Of a stretch of 26,093 bases of DNA, positions 5,717 through 15,748 are shown in pieces (the stretch's first letter is position 1; each line of letters starts with the position of its first letter). Source of the DNA: a virus; the IMG/VR virus record IMGVR_UViG_3300042319_000601, positions 1-26,093 of that record; one strand, written 5' to 3'. Under the pieces are notes generated by a model. That model did no database searches. It was not told the origin of the DNA and worked only from the letters and a program-made list of their open reading frames with translations. The position numbers were made by a program, and so were the translations under genes.

Positions 5717-8700
5717 GGCTGAACCGGGGCAGGCTACCCACGGCCATTGCCAAGCCGTTCCTGATCACGAAGGCGTTCTGGAACGGGATGATGTTGATGG
5801 CCGACCGGGCATCTTGCTGGCTGAAATCGTAGTCCTCATTGACCATAGCCTTGAGGGTGCCCTTCACGGCGCGCGAGGCGTTGTCCAACAGGTCAACGGA
5901 AGGGTTCCCGAAGATGCCCGTGGAGAGGTCCGTGGTGCGATAGGCGAAGATCGGCTCGTCCGTGAACGGAGCCGCGCCCATGTCGATCAGCATCGGGGCG
6001 AAGGTCGAGAACCCGGCGCGCTGGAAGGATGCTTTGCCGATGCTCTCTGCAGACAGGCGTTCCTCCAGCCACTGCTCTTGGTCTTGGCGACCCACGCTGT
6101 TGACGTAGGTCTGGCCGACGTAGAACAGGCCACCGAAGAACATGGATGCGAGGAAGGACGAGAAGGTCTCCCAATCCCGCTGACGCACCCCGCCGAGAAC
6201 CTGCTTGGTATAGGCTCCCAGCATGAAGCTACGGAACTGGCCGATGGTCTTCCCCATCTCTTTCGACATGAAGGCAGGCATCGTCCCGGCGCTGTTCTCC
6301 TGCACCGACCGCCGCGACCAGCGGCTCAAGCCGTTGATGAAGGCGTTCTTCGCGTCGATGTCATCCCACATCTGGATGTCGAGGTGCTTGACCTTCTTCC
6401 CAATCAGGCCGTCCCGCGTTGCCGCGTGTTTCCTGATCTGCTCGTTGATGCGCTCGGCCATGTCGGAGTTGATGCCCAAGGCCTCATACCGCTTGGTGTT
6501 GATGCCTTGCCGGGAGATGAGGCCCTTTTGCCCGAAGGCTTCATCCACGAACCGCTGGGTCAGCACCCGCGCGTTGAGGCGCTGGAGCATACGGTTGATG
6601 TGGGTCATCCCCGAGACAGTGGCGACGGCCTGCTTGGCATTGTTCAGGGTGTAGTCGAACACCTGAGTGCGGGTTGCCTTGCCCCCGCGAACAGCCGAGG
6701 AAACGGCGCTGCCGTCGTCCAAGCGGACATGCGGGCTATGTGCCAGCACATCGAGACCCACCGACATGATGGACTCCAGCTCATCCGTCAGGGCATCGCT
6801 CATGTTCCCCTTCTTGGCCTCAAGGACGAAGTCCCTGAACCGGGGCATGTGGTAGATCATCCCCCGCATCCCCCCGTTTCCGAGGGCCATGCCGAGTTCC
6901 GACAACTGTGCCACCCCAAGCTGACCCATCACGCGCACGAAGTTCCAGCTACGGACGCGCCGCAGGGTGTTGTTCCATGCCGTTTCGGGTTCCTGAGGGA
7001 TGCCCTTGAGTGCCCGGTAGAGGATGTCGAGGTTGCGAAGCTCGGCGTTCACCACTTCGGACGGGCGCTTGTCCGCGTCGGTGATGAGGCGCTTCATCCT
7101 CTCGTAGCTCGGAGCGTAAAGCTCGTCGATTTCCCCGTCATCGTTGGGCAGGCGGAGGTCGCGGAAGACCCGCTGATAGGCTGCCTCACCCATGAGGCTG
7201 TCAACGTAGCTCCCGAAGAGGGACTCCACGTCGTTCTCAAGGAAGTCTTCGAGGGCCATCCCGGTCTTCGGGTCGCGCCACGTCTCGTCGAGGATGACCC
7301 GGTGACGGGCATTGCCGATCTTCCCGGTGTTCGGGTCTTTCGGCTTCGAGAGTTTGGCCACGATGTCCGAGGCGCGCGAGGTGCTGATGCCGCTGTCGAG
7401 CAGCATCTCATGCAGGGCGTCGAGGTTGTAGCCTGCCAGCCCGCGCTCCACGTCCAGCGCCTGATACTTGCGGGCGCGGATGGAGGTGACGAGTGCCTTC
7501 GCCAGATCGAGGGCGTCGGTGCCGTCGAGGTCTTCCAGCGCAGAGGTCTTACCGGGGTTGGCCAGCTTGAACTTGCGGGTGCCTTCGACCATCGAGTCGG
7601 CAATCATCCTGTAGAGGGGACCAGCCCGGTCGGCCCCAAGGGCACCGCCGGAATAGGAGTTGATGAAGTCATCCAGAGCTTGGATGTTCCACTGGCGTGA
7701 CAGGTAGGTGTCGTTGGTGTTCAGTTCATCGAACCCCTTGATGCCATACTCCTTCCCCTTCTGGATGAGACCCGCGTATTCCTGACGGAGACGGGCCGCG
7801 ACCTTCTGAACATGCACGTTGTCGGAGGCATCCTCAGGGCGGCGAACCGCCTTGCCGACGAGGGTGTTGAACTCGGCGCGAACCGCCGGGTCGAACCACC
7901 GCCGGGTGCCCTTCCCGCTCTCCTTCGCCCACGCTTTGAAGGCGGGGTTGTAGTCGCGGTAGAACCGGGTCGTGATGTTCTTCACTTCGCGGGTCTTGAT
8001 TTCCATCGCGGAGGTGACGGTGACCACACCGGGGCGGTTGCCCACGGCGTCTTCGTCGAAGCGTTCAGCCACCCACCGCATGATCGGGTTCTCCGACTGC
8101 TTGAGGCGACCGACAACGTCGATGCGGGCCTTGCCATACATAGAGGTCGGGGCGTCACCCACGATGTCCAGCGCCTTGGAGACAGCCTCAGGGGCCACAT
8201 CCATCGGCACCGCACGGGCAGCACCAACGCTGCCATCAGGGACAGCCGCCGGGGTCACCGGGTCGGTGACCACACCGCCAGACCGCTCCACCTTCCGCAT
8301 GTGATCTGCGAACTCGGCATCGACCGGGGACTTTGCCCATGCACCCGAGGCACCCCCGAGGAGGAACCCTGCGGCTGCACTGTAGGTGAGATCGGACCAT
8401 TCCCCGACGGGGTCTTGGGAGATCAGGTAGCTGTCCAGCGCCACGTTGGTGGCAGCCGCAGCGGTCCCTGCACGAAATGCCCGACTGAGTTTGGTCAGCT
8501 TGGCACCGTAGATGACAGGGGCACCCACGCCCGTGGTCAGGGCAGAGGCAGCGATGGCGACCGGGTCCGCAATGGATGCGCCCATCTGGAGACCCACGCC
8601 CGTCCAGCCCCATTGGGCCAGCCCTTGGTCCCTCTTGAAGGACTCTCGGGTGGACGCAGCGAGGGCCTTTGCGTGGGCCGGGGAGACTGCATCCTCGAAG

Positions 8701-9587
8701 ACCTCATGGTAATCCGAGGGCAGACCTTCGGTGACCTCTTTCCAGAGGCCCTCGTCGAACTGGAACCCCGGCTGCGGGGCGAAGTCTTCCTTGCCCATCT
8801 GGCGCATCGCGTTGCTCAGAACCCACTGCTCATCGACAGCCATCGCGGCGGCTTCCATGAAGCCCACCTCGGGGTTCTCTGCGGCTGCAGCCTGTTCGGC
8901 ATCCTGACGTTCCCAATCGGAAACAGGACGGATACCGGGGACGGTGCCAACCTCAGTGATGCTCATCCCGTTGACCTGAGAGGGGTCTTGGATTTGAGCC
9001 ATGCGGGTCTGTTGAGCGGCCCCTGCGGCAGCGCCGCCCCCTGCCCCACCTGCGACAAAGACCTCGTCGCCGGGGGCGATGTTGGACATGTCGATCATCT
9101 CGCCATTGCGGGCGGCGTTGAGGGCACCGAAGAGGTCCGTGGTGGAGACCGTGGCGGCGTTCAGGCCGTCGCCGTGGTAGGCAGACTTACCGTTGGCCTT
9201 GGGCAGGGCAGCCCATTCGTTGGCGAGGTTGTCCGCGAAGTGCTTGTCGGTGATCTTGCCTTGTTTCCAAGCGTTGTATCCCCGGCCTTCCAGCAGGGCC
9301 ATGCCCATCCTGTCCTGCATCTCGGTGTCGAACATCTCATCCCCGGTGAGGCCCATGCGGCTCACCAAGCCGTTGAAGGTCTTGCGGATGATCTGGTAGC
9401 CGCCGACGGCGGAAGACTTGGACCCGGCGCGGACGCTGGCGTTCTGCCATTCCTGCACTTCGCGGATGGTCATCTGGGTGACGGGTTTCGGGGGAGCGAT
9501 CACGGAGCCACGGAAATAGTCCTCGTAACCGCGTGAGGTCTCAGCCCCCCTGATGAAACTCAGGAGGGCAACAGGTTTATCGGACAT
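5712..9587 (-). CDS. Internal virion protein with murein-degrading domain (T7 gp16-like)
   Basis: This 1291-residue protein matches the size and position of T7 gp16 (1318), which is ejected into the host and helps carry DNA across the envelope. Residues 1 to about 150 look like a lysozyme-like fold: an early glutamate (E16 in FIRGAETSRGY), then SSAVGGYQIIRKTFNGLVSR, EMQDRMGMALLEGRG and NEWAALP. These segments resemble the lambda R lytic transglycosylase (GH104) more than the goose-type domain of T7 gp16. A Gly/Ala-rich hydrophobic region follows at about 335-425. The rest is long and helical with many charged residues. AAGGAACTCCC precedes the ATG. Confidence 0.92.
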   Translation of the reverse strand: MSDKPVALLSFIRGAETSRGYEDYFRGSVIAPPKPVTQMTIREVQEWQNASVRAGSKSSAVGGYQIIRKTFNGLVSRMGLTGDEMFDTEMQDRMGMALLEGRGYNAWKQGKITDKHFADNLANEWAALPKANGKSAYHGDGLNAATVSTTDLFGALNAARNGEMIDMSNIAPGDEVFVAGGAGGGAAAGAAQQTRMAQIQDPSQVNGMSITEVGTVPGIRPVSDWERQDAEQAAAAENPEVGFMEAAAMAVDEQWVLSNAMRQMGKEDFAPQPGFQFDEGLWKEVTEGLPSDYHEVFEDAVSPAHAKALAASTRESFKRDQGLAQWGWTGVGLQMGASIADPVAIAASALTTGVGAPVIYGAKLTKLSRAFRAGTAAAATNVALDSYLISQDPVGEWSDLTYSAAAGFLLGGASGAWAKSPVDAEFADHMRKVERSGGVVTDPVTPAAVPDGSVGAARAVPMDVAPEAVSKALDIVGDAPTSMYGKARIDVVGRLKQSENPIMRWVAERFDEDAVGNRPGVVTVTSAMEIKTREVKNITTRFYRDYNPAFKAWAKESGKGTRRWFDPAVRAEFNTLVGKAVRRPEDASDNVHVQKVAARLRQEYAGLIQKGKEYGIKGFDELNTNDTYLSRQWNIQALDDFINSYSGGALGADRAGPLYRMIADSMVEGTRKFKLANPGKTSALEDLDGTDALDLAKALVTSIRARKYQALDVERGLAGYNLDALHEMLLDSGISTSRASDIVAKLSKPKDPNTGKIGNARHRVILDETWRDPKTGMALEDFLENDVESLFGSYVDSLMGEAAYQRVFRDLRLPNDDGEIDELYAPSYERMKRLITDADKRPSEVVNAELRNLDILYRALKGIPQEPETAWNNTLRRVRSWNFVRVMGQLGVAQLSELGMALGNGGMRGMIYHMPRFRDFVLEAKKGNMSDALTDELESIMSVGLDVLAHSPHVRLDDGSAVSSAVRGGKATRTQVFDYTLNNAKQAVATVSGMTHINRMLQRLNARVLTQRFVDEAFGQKGLISRQGINTKRYEALGINSDMAERINEQIRKHAATRDGLIGKKVKHLDIQMWDDIDAKNAFINGLSRWSRRSVQENSAGTMPAFMSKEMGKTIGQFRSFMLGAYTKQVLGGVRQRDWETFSSFLASMFFGGLFYVGQTYVNSVGRQDQEQWLEERLSAESIGKASFQRAGFSTFAPMLIDMGAAPFTDEPIFAYRTTDLSTGIFGNPSVDLLDNASRAVKGTLKAMVNEDYDFSQQDARSAINIIPFQNAFVIRNGLAMAVGSLPRFSQ

Positions 9588-9596
9588 GGGAGTTCC

Positions 9597-11648
9597 TTAC
9601 TGGTTCTCTTTGATGGCCTCGTTGGTCGCCGCCATTGTCCTCTGAGAGAGGTAGGTGGAGAGTTCCGAGACGTGGATGCGAGGGGCGTTCCGCAGCGGGG
9701 CACCCCACTCATCTGTGAGGGTCCAGTAGTCTTGGCTGCGGTCGGGGACGAAGAAGGCTTCGTCGTAGGTGGGGTTGGCTTTGAGGAAGTCCTCGACGTA
9801 GGCGTTGCTCACGCCTTCGATGTCAGCCGGGACGAAGCGGTCGCGGGTGTTGACGTAGACCCCGTTGACCTTGGTGAAGCTGGTCTCGAAGGCCGAGATG
9901 GCTTTCTCGATGGCTTTGTCCTGAGGGAGGTTGAGGTCCATGTAGATACGGGCCTGCTCCTCAATCGCGGTCTTCACGATCTGCCCGTTGATGGGGTCAG
10001 ACCCGAAGAGGCCACCAGACATGTAGCCGTCCACCGCATCGCTGAACTTGTCCCGGTCCACCGCCGAAGCGAGGCTCGTGCGGCTGGACTTACGGTCGAT
10101 GCTGGCGGATGCAGTCAGGGCTTCCTCGGGGGTCATCCCGCCGATCTCTTCGAGGACTTCGGCATCACGGTAGATCGCCGCCGCCGTCGAGTCCTTGACG
10201 TGCTGGTTCCGCAGGCTTTCAGCCCCGGAGAGTTCACGCCAGAGGCCATAGGCGTTCTGGGCTGCCGGGGGGATGGTGACCTTGCCGTCCTTGTCAGGCT
10301 TCGTCAGGGCACCCGTGAGGGCCAGATACCCGGTGGACAGGCTGTCCTCCCAAGGCTTGTAGGTTTCCCCGATAGCCCAACTGGACATGTGCTGGGCCGC
10401 GACCGCGACCGAGGCATCTTCCCGCGACAGGAGGGCCGTGACCTGTTCGTTGATCACCGTCTCCCGCAGTTCCTTCCCGGTCACCGTTTTGGTGGACCCA
10501 TCGGGCAGCGTGACGGTGGTATCCTGAACAGCAGCCCCCTGCCCCGCGAGGATGAGATCGGTGGCGCTTCCCAGCAGCGTGGTCTTCACGTTGGCCTCGG
10601 TGGCGTCCATGAGACGGCGCTGTTGCGCTGCCTCGTTCTGCATGACGAGGGACTCATACTGGTCGGGAGACATTTGCTTGGTCTCCATGAAGACCCGCAT
10701 CTGTTCCTTGTCACCGTCATCCAGCAGGCCAGCCGCAGCGCGACCCTCAAGGGCAGCCCGAGGTTCCACATTGGCGACCCGGAACTTGTCCCCTGCGGTG
10801 GCCTTACCCTGCTCAAGGAGGGTCTGTGCCTTGACGGCGAAGCCGCCACGCGAGAGGAAGCTGCCGCGCCCATAGGGGTCAGCGTTCAGGACAGCCTCAA
10901 GGGACGCGGTGTCCCCGGTCGAGGCATACTGCTCGGCCAGCCCCAGCAGCGCAGCGTCAGCCTTGTCTTGGTCGATCAGGCCCGCAGCGATGTGCTGAGA
11001 GGTGACCGCCGTGATGGCCGCGTTGACATCCCCGCCGCTTTCGACAGCCGTGGCCACCGCGTCATTGGCGATGGTGTAGAACTGCTCGGCGGCGCGGGTT
11101 TGAAGCTGGCTGTCTTGGAACTCGGCGTGTTGGTTTCGGACGGTGTTGAACACCCCATCCATTCCCTCACGGATGCCCGAGGCGATGAACTCCGACCCAC
11201 CGAAGGCCTCATAGTCCTCCTGCGCGAAGCGGGCGAGGAACTCGTCGATGTTGCCGTTCTGCTTGTCGAACTCGGTGTTGTAGGCCGTGATGATCTGGCG
11301 ACGGCGGTTGGCAGCGTGGGCCATCCCGAATTGCTTCTGGAAGGCTGCACGGAACCACGGGCTTTCGGTGCCCCTCATGGTACCATTGGCGACAGCTTCC
11401 TTGGCCTCGTCGTAGGTCATCCCTTGGATGGTGTCGTAGGCGCGGTTGGCTTCGCGTTCCCGGTAGATGTCCTTGGACTCTTCGAGGAACCCGTTCAGTT
11501 CCGGCTGGATGGCCGACAGGCTGCGGGCCAGAGCCATCGCCCCGGTCTCTTGGACGGTTGCCACAGGCGCGCTGATACCGCTGGGCGCGGCCATCGGGCG
11601 GGGCATCTCACCGCCGCCGAGGTTCATGTTCACAGGGACACGGGCCAT
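9597..11648 (-). CDS. Internal virion protein (T7 gp15-like)
   Basis: This 683-residue, mostly helical protein stands between the gp14-type and gp16-type genes, the place of T7 gp15 (747). In T7, gp15 joins gp14 and gp16 in the internal core and the trans-envelope channel. The sequence shows long amphipathic helices, for example residues 45-75 (FLEESKDIYREREANRAYD), and no membrane segment. I rely on order, size and helical character, since family motifs are weak. AAGGAAACCAC lies before the ATG, and the downstream gene begins ten bases after the stop. Confidence 0.88.
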   Translation of the reverse strand: MARVPVNMNLGGGEMPRPMAAPSGISAPVATVQETGAMALARSLSAIQPELNGFLEESKDIYREREANRAYDTIQGMTYDEAKEAVANGTMRGTESPWFRAAFQKQFGMAHAANRRRQIITAYNTEFDKQNGNIDEFLARFAQEDYEAFGGSEFIASGIREGMDGVFNTVRNQHAEFQDSQLQTRAAEQFYTIANDAVATAVESGGDVNAAITAVTSQHIAAGLIDQDKADAALLGLAEQYASTGDTASLEAVLNADPYGRGSFLSRGGFAVKAQTLLEQGKATAGDKFRVANVEPRAALEGRAAAGLLDDGDKEQMRVFMETKQMSPDQYESLVMQNEAAQQRRLMDATEANVKTTLLGSATDLILAGQGAAVQDTTVTLPDGSTKTVTGKELRETVINEQVTALLSREDASVAVAAQHMSSWAIGETYKPWEDSLSTGYLALTGALTKPDKDGKVTIPPAAQNAYGLWRELSGAESLRNQHVKDSTAAAIYRDAEVLEEIGGMTPEEALTASASIDRKSSRTSLASAVDRDKFSDAVDGYMSGGLFGSDPINGQIVKTAIEEQARIYMDLNLPQDKAIEKAISAFETSFTKVNGVYVNTRDRFVPADIEGVSNAYVEDFLKANPTYDEAFFVPDRSQDYWTLTDEWGAPLRNAPRIHVSELSTYLSQRTMAATNEAIKENQ

Positions 11649-11657
11649 GTGGTTTCC

Positions 11658-12266
11658 TTACTTTCTGGTGCCGAGGTTGGTGGTGCGGTTCACCCTCGCG
11701 GAAGTGCGAAGGTCATCCTTGTAGGCCCCATAGATGCCCGTCCCGGCTTCCAGCAGGGCACCAAACTTGGACGGCTTGGAGACCGAGGGTCGGGTGGCGA
11801 GGGTGTTCTTGAGGGACCGGGCGGTGTTCGCTGCGGTCGTGTCCAGTTCCGCCTTGGTGGCTTCGAGGTTCTGGTTCACGCCATCGCGGATGCGGGCTTC
11901 CTGACCGTAGATGTCAGTCAGCAGGGCGGTGACCGAGAGGCCCCCGATGTTGCCCTCAGAGGCGGATGCCTCGGCGCGGGACACGGTCTTCTTTCGGTCG
12001 AGTGAGGTTTGGAACAGCTTGGCCCCGGCAGCCTCTTTCTCTTGCTGGCCACGACGGGTGATCTGGTCGTAGTCGGAGATTGTCTGCTGGCGGGCGTCTT
12101 CGTTGGCGGCTGCGATGGCGGCGCTTTCCGCCTTGGCCGCTTGGTTCTGGGCCGTGAAGTTCAAGGCGGTGGAGCCAAGGGCAAGGCCAGCTTGCAGCGT
12201 GGAGCCGAGCGACCCCAAGGCCCCGAAGGCAGCCTTCAAGGGTGCGATAAGTGCGGGCAGGCTCAT
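11658..12266 (-). CDS. Internal virion protein (T7 gp14-like)
   Basis: The 202-residue protein matches T7 gp14 (196) in size and place. An N-terminal hydrophobic, Gly/Ala/Leu-rich stretch (about 5-38) precedes a long charged helix (ESAAIAAANEDARQQTISDYDQI). This fits the T7 gp14 role of inserting into the outer membrane during ejection. The segment ASASEGNIGGLSVTALLTDI at about 100-119 is typical of gp14-type proteins. Its ATG overlaps the previous stop as ATGA, so translation is probably coupled to the gp13-like gene. Confidence 0.9.
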   Translation of the reverse strand: MSLPALIAPLKAAFGALGSLGSTLQAGLALGSTALNFTAQNQAAKAESAAIAAANEDARQQTISDYDQITRRGQQEKEAAGAKLFQTSLDRKKTVSRAEASASEGNIGGLSVTALLTDIYGQEARIRDGVNQNLEATKAELDTTAANTARSLKNTLATRPSVSKPSKFGALLEAGTGIYGAYKDDLRTSARVNRTTNLGTRK

Positions 12267-12730
12267 TGGACTATCCTGACGAATTGGTGGAAGGGTGACC
12301 CGCTGCCCCCGTAGTTCTCATCCGTGCGGATGAAGACGAAGCCGAGGCGACGGAGCCAGTTGATCTGTTGGGTGTTGCGGGCGTCCTTGTAGTTGGACAG
12401 CAGGAGGTAACCCTCAGAGAGCCACCTTAGGGCACCCTCTGTGTTCCTGACGGCGAACCGCCAGCGAGGCAGGGCGTGGTGCGAGGCGATGGCCCAGATA
12501 CAGCCCACCTCAGGGGTCTCTCCGGGGGTCACCCCTAGGACAGCCACAGGCCCCCGCTCGGTGTCCCAAGTGGTGAGCTTCTGGCGTATCCCAAGGATGA
12601 AGTCCTCGACGATGACGGGGTCATCCATCCCCATCGTGCGGTATTCCCTGAGGTCTTCGGGGCGCAAGTCCCGCCATACCTTGAGGACATCGCCCCGTTG
12701 GTAAGGGCGGAACTTGTTCCATTGTGTCAT
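12263..12730 (-). CDS. gp13-like protein with acetyltransferase-type fold
   Basis: The 155-residue protein lies between tail tubular B and the gp14-like gene, as T7 gene 13 does. The sequence resembles GNAT-type folds: an initial RPYQRGDVLKVWRDLRPEDL segment, a central beta strand VGCIWAIAS, and a late NTQQINWLRRLGFVFIRTDE segment that parallels the NTSHIRFLKTIGAVF segment of T7 gp13. T7 gp13 is needed to assemble the internal virion structure. Whether this fold still acetylates anything is unknown. The start lies just after the preceding stop. Confidence 0.85.
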   Translation of the reverse strand: MTQWNKFRPYQRGDVLKVWRDLRPEDLREYRTMGMDDPVIVEDFILGIRQKLTTWDTERGPVAVLGVTPGETPEVGCIWAIASHHALPRWRFAVRNTEGALRWLSEGYLLLSNYKDARNTQQINWLRRLGFVFIRTDENYGGSGSPFHQFVRIVQ

Positions 12731-12731
12731 A

Positions 12732-15125
12732 TCAGACCCGTCTTGCTCTGGTGTGGTAGGTTGCCTCCCACTCGGCGCTGGTGAAGGCGCAGGGGAGGAA
12801 GTGATCGCTCTCGATCTCGATGGAGACCCCCTTGTTCCGGCCCATCACCGGGAAGGAGAACCGCCCATCGGACAACTCGACCTGACCCAAGGTGGCGCTG
12901 GAGGCTGCCAGCCGCCGCCCGGTGAACTCCCTGACCGACGGGGTGCGCCCTTCCGGGGTCACCGTCGTCTTGAAGTATCCAGCCCGCGCAAAGTTGACCG
13001 ACATGCGGCGAACCTGCAGGCGTCCGTCGTCCATCGCCAGAACCCCGCCCCCGGTCTCTTGGGTGCGAAGGAACAAGGTCGAGAACTTGTAGTGGCTGCG
13101 GAAGCGGACCCCGGCGAACAGCTTCCGGCCCACCCAATTCCCCGCAAGGAGGACGGTGGTGGGCGACGGGCGGGCCAAGATCGGCGGGACGTGGGTCTCA
13201 GGGAACACCCCATCGCCACCCCCGACGAACACCCAAAGGTCTTCGTTGGTGGCAAACGGCAGGGTGAACGTGGTGGTGTTTGCCGAGGCGTTGAAGGTGC
13301 CCCCCGTGAGGAAGGTGCCGCGATCAACGTGGTAGTAGATCGTTGCCTCGTCATCCAGCGCACCGCTCTCGATGTCCAGCCGCTCGATGTAGGTGCCATC
13401 GTCGCGGGCCACCGTGAGGTAAAGCTCGGACTCGATGAACTCAGCCGACAGCAGGCGATCTTCGGTCGAGAAGTCCCAGCGCGACCATGCCGACTGCAGC
13501 TTGCCGCCTTCGCCATAGTAGAACTTGTAGACCCAGAGGGTGTTCGGGGCGGCTGCGGAGATCGCAACCACCAAGTCCTCGGAGGTCGAGGCAGACAGCC
13601 GGAAGATGTCCTTGGGCACATACCGGGGGCAGTGAGAGGTCACGTCCAGAGCGTCGTTCTGCTCGTTCCCTTCCTCGACGTAATACTCCCGCAGGCCCGT
13701 GAAGGAACCTCGGGGCACCGGGAAGTAGACATACTGGCCCACCCCCACGGGTCGAACCCCAGCCGTGCTTTCAAACTCCGTCGCCTGTGCCACATAGGCG
13801 GTCTCGGCAGAGAGGATGTCCCCAGCTTGCAGCATGAACTGCGCGCCATCGGAGAACAGCAGGAGGCTCTGGTTGAACGGCAGAGCGTGGTTGAGGATGG
13901 ACACCTTGGTGTTCGATACGGCCAGATCGAGGGGGTCAGTGTCGAGGACCGTGGTCGCGGTGTCGCGCCAGAAGTCGAAGAACTCACCCTGCTTGGACAA
14001 GATCACGTTCTCATCGGCCAGCAGCCCGAGGCGGTTGCGGAAGAAGAACACGTCGCTGATCTTCCGCCCGATGAACGAGGCGTTGGGGATGCGCTCCTGA
14101 TCGCCCACCTTTCTGTCAGCCCACTCGGCAGCCCTGAACGTGAACGTACCGTTGGTCTCACGGACGAGGATGTGGGGCATCGTGGTGGGGTTGAACCTGA
14201 ACTGCTCCCCACCCTTGGCGCTCTCTTGCCAGACCCCAGCGGAACCCTCGGACTCGAAGGTGACGTGGTAGTTGTCGAAGTTGGAGGTGTTGTCCCCCAC
14301 GATCTCGACCGAGAACCCATTGGGCGCGTTCCGGGGCAGATCGGTGAACCGCTGCGTCTTGGACACGACGGCCACAATGGCGGTGCCCCCGGTGTCATCC
14401 TGAACGGTGACCGTGAAGGGCGTCGGGCTGGAGGACGTGATGATGACCGTGTCGGCCAGAAGCTGGTAGGTGAACGAGGTGAAGGAACCAGCCCCTTGGG
14501 TGGTGCCTGCGGGCATTGCGATGGTCCCCGAGAGGGTGCCATGAAGGCGATCTGCGATGAACCCCGTGCGGACGGAGTCGATGTGGGCAGGCTGGGAGCC
14601 ATCGGGGGTATCGAAGCCACCCCGGAGGATGCCGTTGATGAACACCCGATACTTCTTCCCGTAGTTCCCGGCGCGCACGTTGATGATGGCGCGGTTCTGG
14701 CGGGCGGGCGTGGTCGCGGCGTCCATCTGGGCGATCTTGTCGCGGTTCACGATGAAGGTGTAGTCGGCCACGGTCACGGCGCGGAAGGAGTTCTTCGCTC
14801 CCCCGGTCAGATATGAGAAGCCGCCCGGTGCATTGACGGTGCGCTGGACCCCGGTCTTGGCGTCATAGACGGTCAGCAGGCCGTCCCTGATGGCGACCAG
14901 ATAGCGTTCCGTCCTGTCACGGTTGATGGTGTGGAGGAAGGCATCATCCCACGAGGAGTTGGACACCTTGGCGAGGAAGCGGGAACCGGGGCGGCGCTTG
15001 AGGCCGTCAGTCACCGAGGACAGGAAGTTGGATTGTTCCTCGGCCTGAGAGGCGAGGCGCAGGGTCGCGGGCTGTTGAGACACCCCGTTGATCAGGTTGG
15101 GGATGGCCGACGTGATGAGGGTCAT
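12732..15125 (-). CDS. Tail tubular protein B / nozzle (T7 gp12-like)
   Basis: This 797-residue protein matches T7 gp12 (794), the nozzle of the short tail. The N-terminus ITSAIPNLINGVSQQPATLRLASQAEEQSNFLSSVTDGL, read in its parts, shows the conserved GVSQQP motif and the ETGL-like KRRPGSRF segment. The body is beta-rich, consistent with a beta-propeller nozzle, with a middle section around KISDVFFFRNRLGLLADENV that is highly conserved in the family. GGAACTGCC lies before the ATG, directly after the tail tubular A stop. Confidence 0.95.
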   Translation of the reverse strand: MTLITSAIPNLINGVSQQPATLRLASQAEEQSNFLSSVTDGLKRRPGSRFLAKVSNSSWDDAFLHTINRDRTERYLVAIRDGLLTVYDAKTGVQRTVNAPGGFSYLTGGAKNSFRAVTVADYTFIVNRDKIAQMDAATTPARQNRAIINVRAGNYGKKYRVFINGILRGGFDTPDGSQPAHIDSVRTGFIADRLHGTLSGTIAMPAGTTQGAGSFTSFTYQLLADTVIITSSSPTPFTVTVQDDTGGTAIVAVVSKTQRFTDLPRNAPNGFSVEIVGDNTSNFDNYHVTFESEGSAGVWQESAKGGEQFRFNPTTMPHILVRETNGTFTFRAAEWADRKVGDQERIPNASFIGRKISDVFFFRNRLGLLADENVILSKQGEFFDFWRDTATTVLDTDPLDLAVSNTKVSILNHALPFNQSLLLFSDGAQFMLQAGDILSAETAYVAQATEFESTAGVRPVGVGQYVYFPVPRGSFTGLREYYVEEGNEQNDALDVTSHCPRYVPKDIFRLSASTSEDLVVAISAAAPNTLWVYKFYYGEGGKLQSAWSRWDFSTEDRLLSAEFIESELYLTVARDDGTYIERLDIESGALDDEATIYYHVDRGTFLTGGTFNASANTTTFTLPFATNEDLWVFVGGGDGVFPETHVPPILARPSPTTVLLAGNWVGRKLFAGVRFRSHYKFSTLFLRTQETGGGVLAMDDGRLQVRRMSVNFARAGYFKTTVTPEGRTPSVREFTGRRLAASSATLGQVELSDGRFSFPVMGRNKGVSIEIESDHFLPCAFTSAEWEATYHTRARRV

Positions 15126-15133
15126 GGCAGTTC

Positions 15134-15721
15134 CTATCGGGCGAGGATGTTGGCCACCGAGGAGCTATCCGAGAGGAAGCGACGGCGGCGCACCCGCACG
15201 TTGTTGCGCTGGTGGACCCACCGAGCGGTCTGCTCGTCGGCGTTGGTGAACTGGTGGAGGAGGTCCGAGGCGGTGGTGCGGGCCTGAAACAGACGCGCGG
15301 CGCGGACAGCGATGTATTGGCGGGTGACCTCAGGGAGTTCCTCGAAGGTCATCTTCCAGACGATCTTGCAGGGCACCGCTCCGTGACCTTGGAAGTCATA
15401 GCTGCGGCGCTGCGTGTCATAGAGGCGGTTGCCCCTGACGGTGATGTGTTCAAACTCCCGCGAGGGGAGACAGACCATAGCGTTGGGCGGCACCGTGATG
15501 GCGAAGGGGGCGAACCCCTCAGGGAACAGCGGGTATTCCTCATCGGTGTTGAAGGCCCAGCCGTCCACAAGGATGGCGCGGGTGACATCGTCGAGGGCAC
15601 CTTTGGCCACCGCAACGTCCACCAGAGAGGTGTCTTCGAGGGAGTTGATCGGGGCTTCGCCAATGGTGGCCAGCATCCCGTTGACGGCGGAAAGGCGTGT
15701 CGTGGAGTCGAGGTCCGACAT
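15134..15721 (-). CDS. Tail tubular protein A / adaptor (T7 gp11-like)
   Basis: The 195-residue protein matches T7 gp11 (196), the gatekeeper ring between portal and nozzle. Family features include TTRLSAVNGMLATIGEAPIN near residue 7, AILVDGWAFNTDEEYPLFP in the middle, and VTRQYIAVRAARLFQART toward the C-terminus. The start at 15721 is chosen because AGGACTTCCCCC precedes it; a longer frame from 15808 would run through the terminator after the capsid gene and is rejected. It begins just past that terminator, so its expression depends on read-through. Confidence 0.94.
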   Translation of the reverse strand: MSDLDSTTRLSAVNGMLATIGEAPINSLEDTSLVDVAVAKGALDDVTRAILVDGWAFNTDEEYPLFPEGFAPFAITVPPNAMVCLPSREFEHITVRGNRLYDTQRRSYDFQGHGAVPCKIVWKMTFEELPEVTRQYIAVRAARLFQARTTASDLLHQFTNADEQTARWVHQRNNVRVRRRRFLSDSSSVANILAR

Positions 15722-15748
15722 GGGGGAAGTCCTGATGTTTGGGGTATG

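Noticed and set aside
5715-7700. Long plus-strand frames such as 5715-7700, 7812-9536, 9672-12005 and 12714-14816
   Set aside because: They are antisense shadows of well-identified minus-strand genes, with His/Gly/Arg-rich composition and no recognisable domains.
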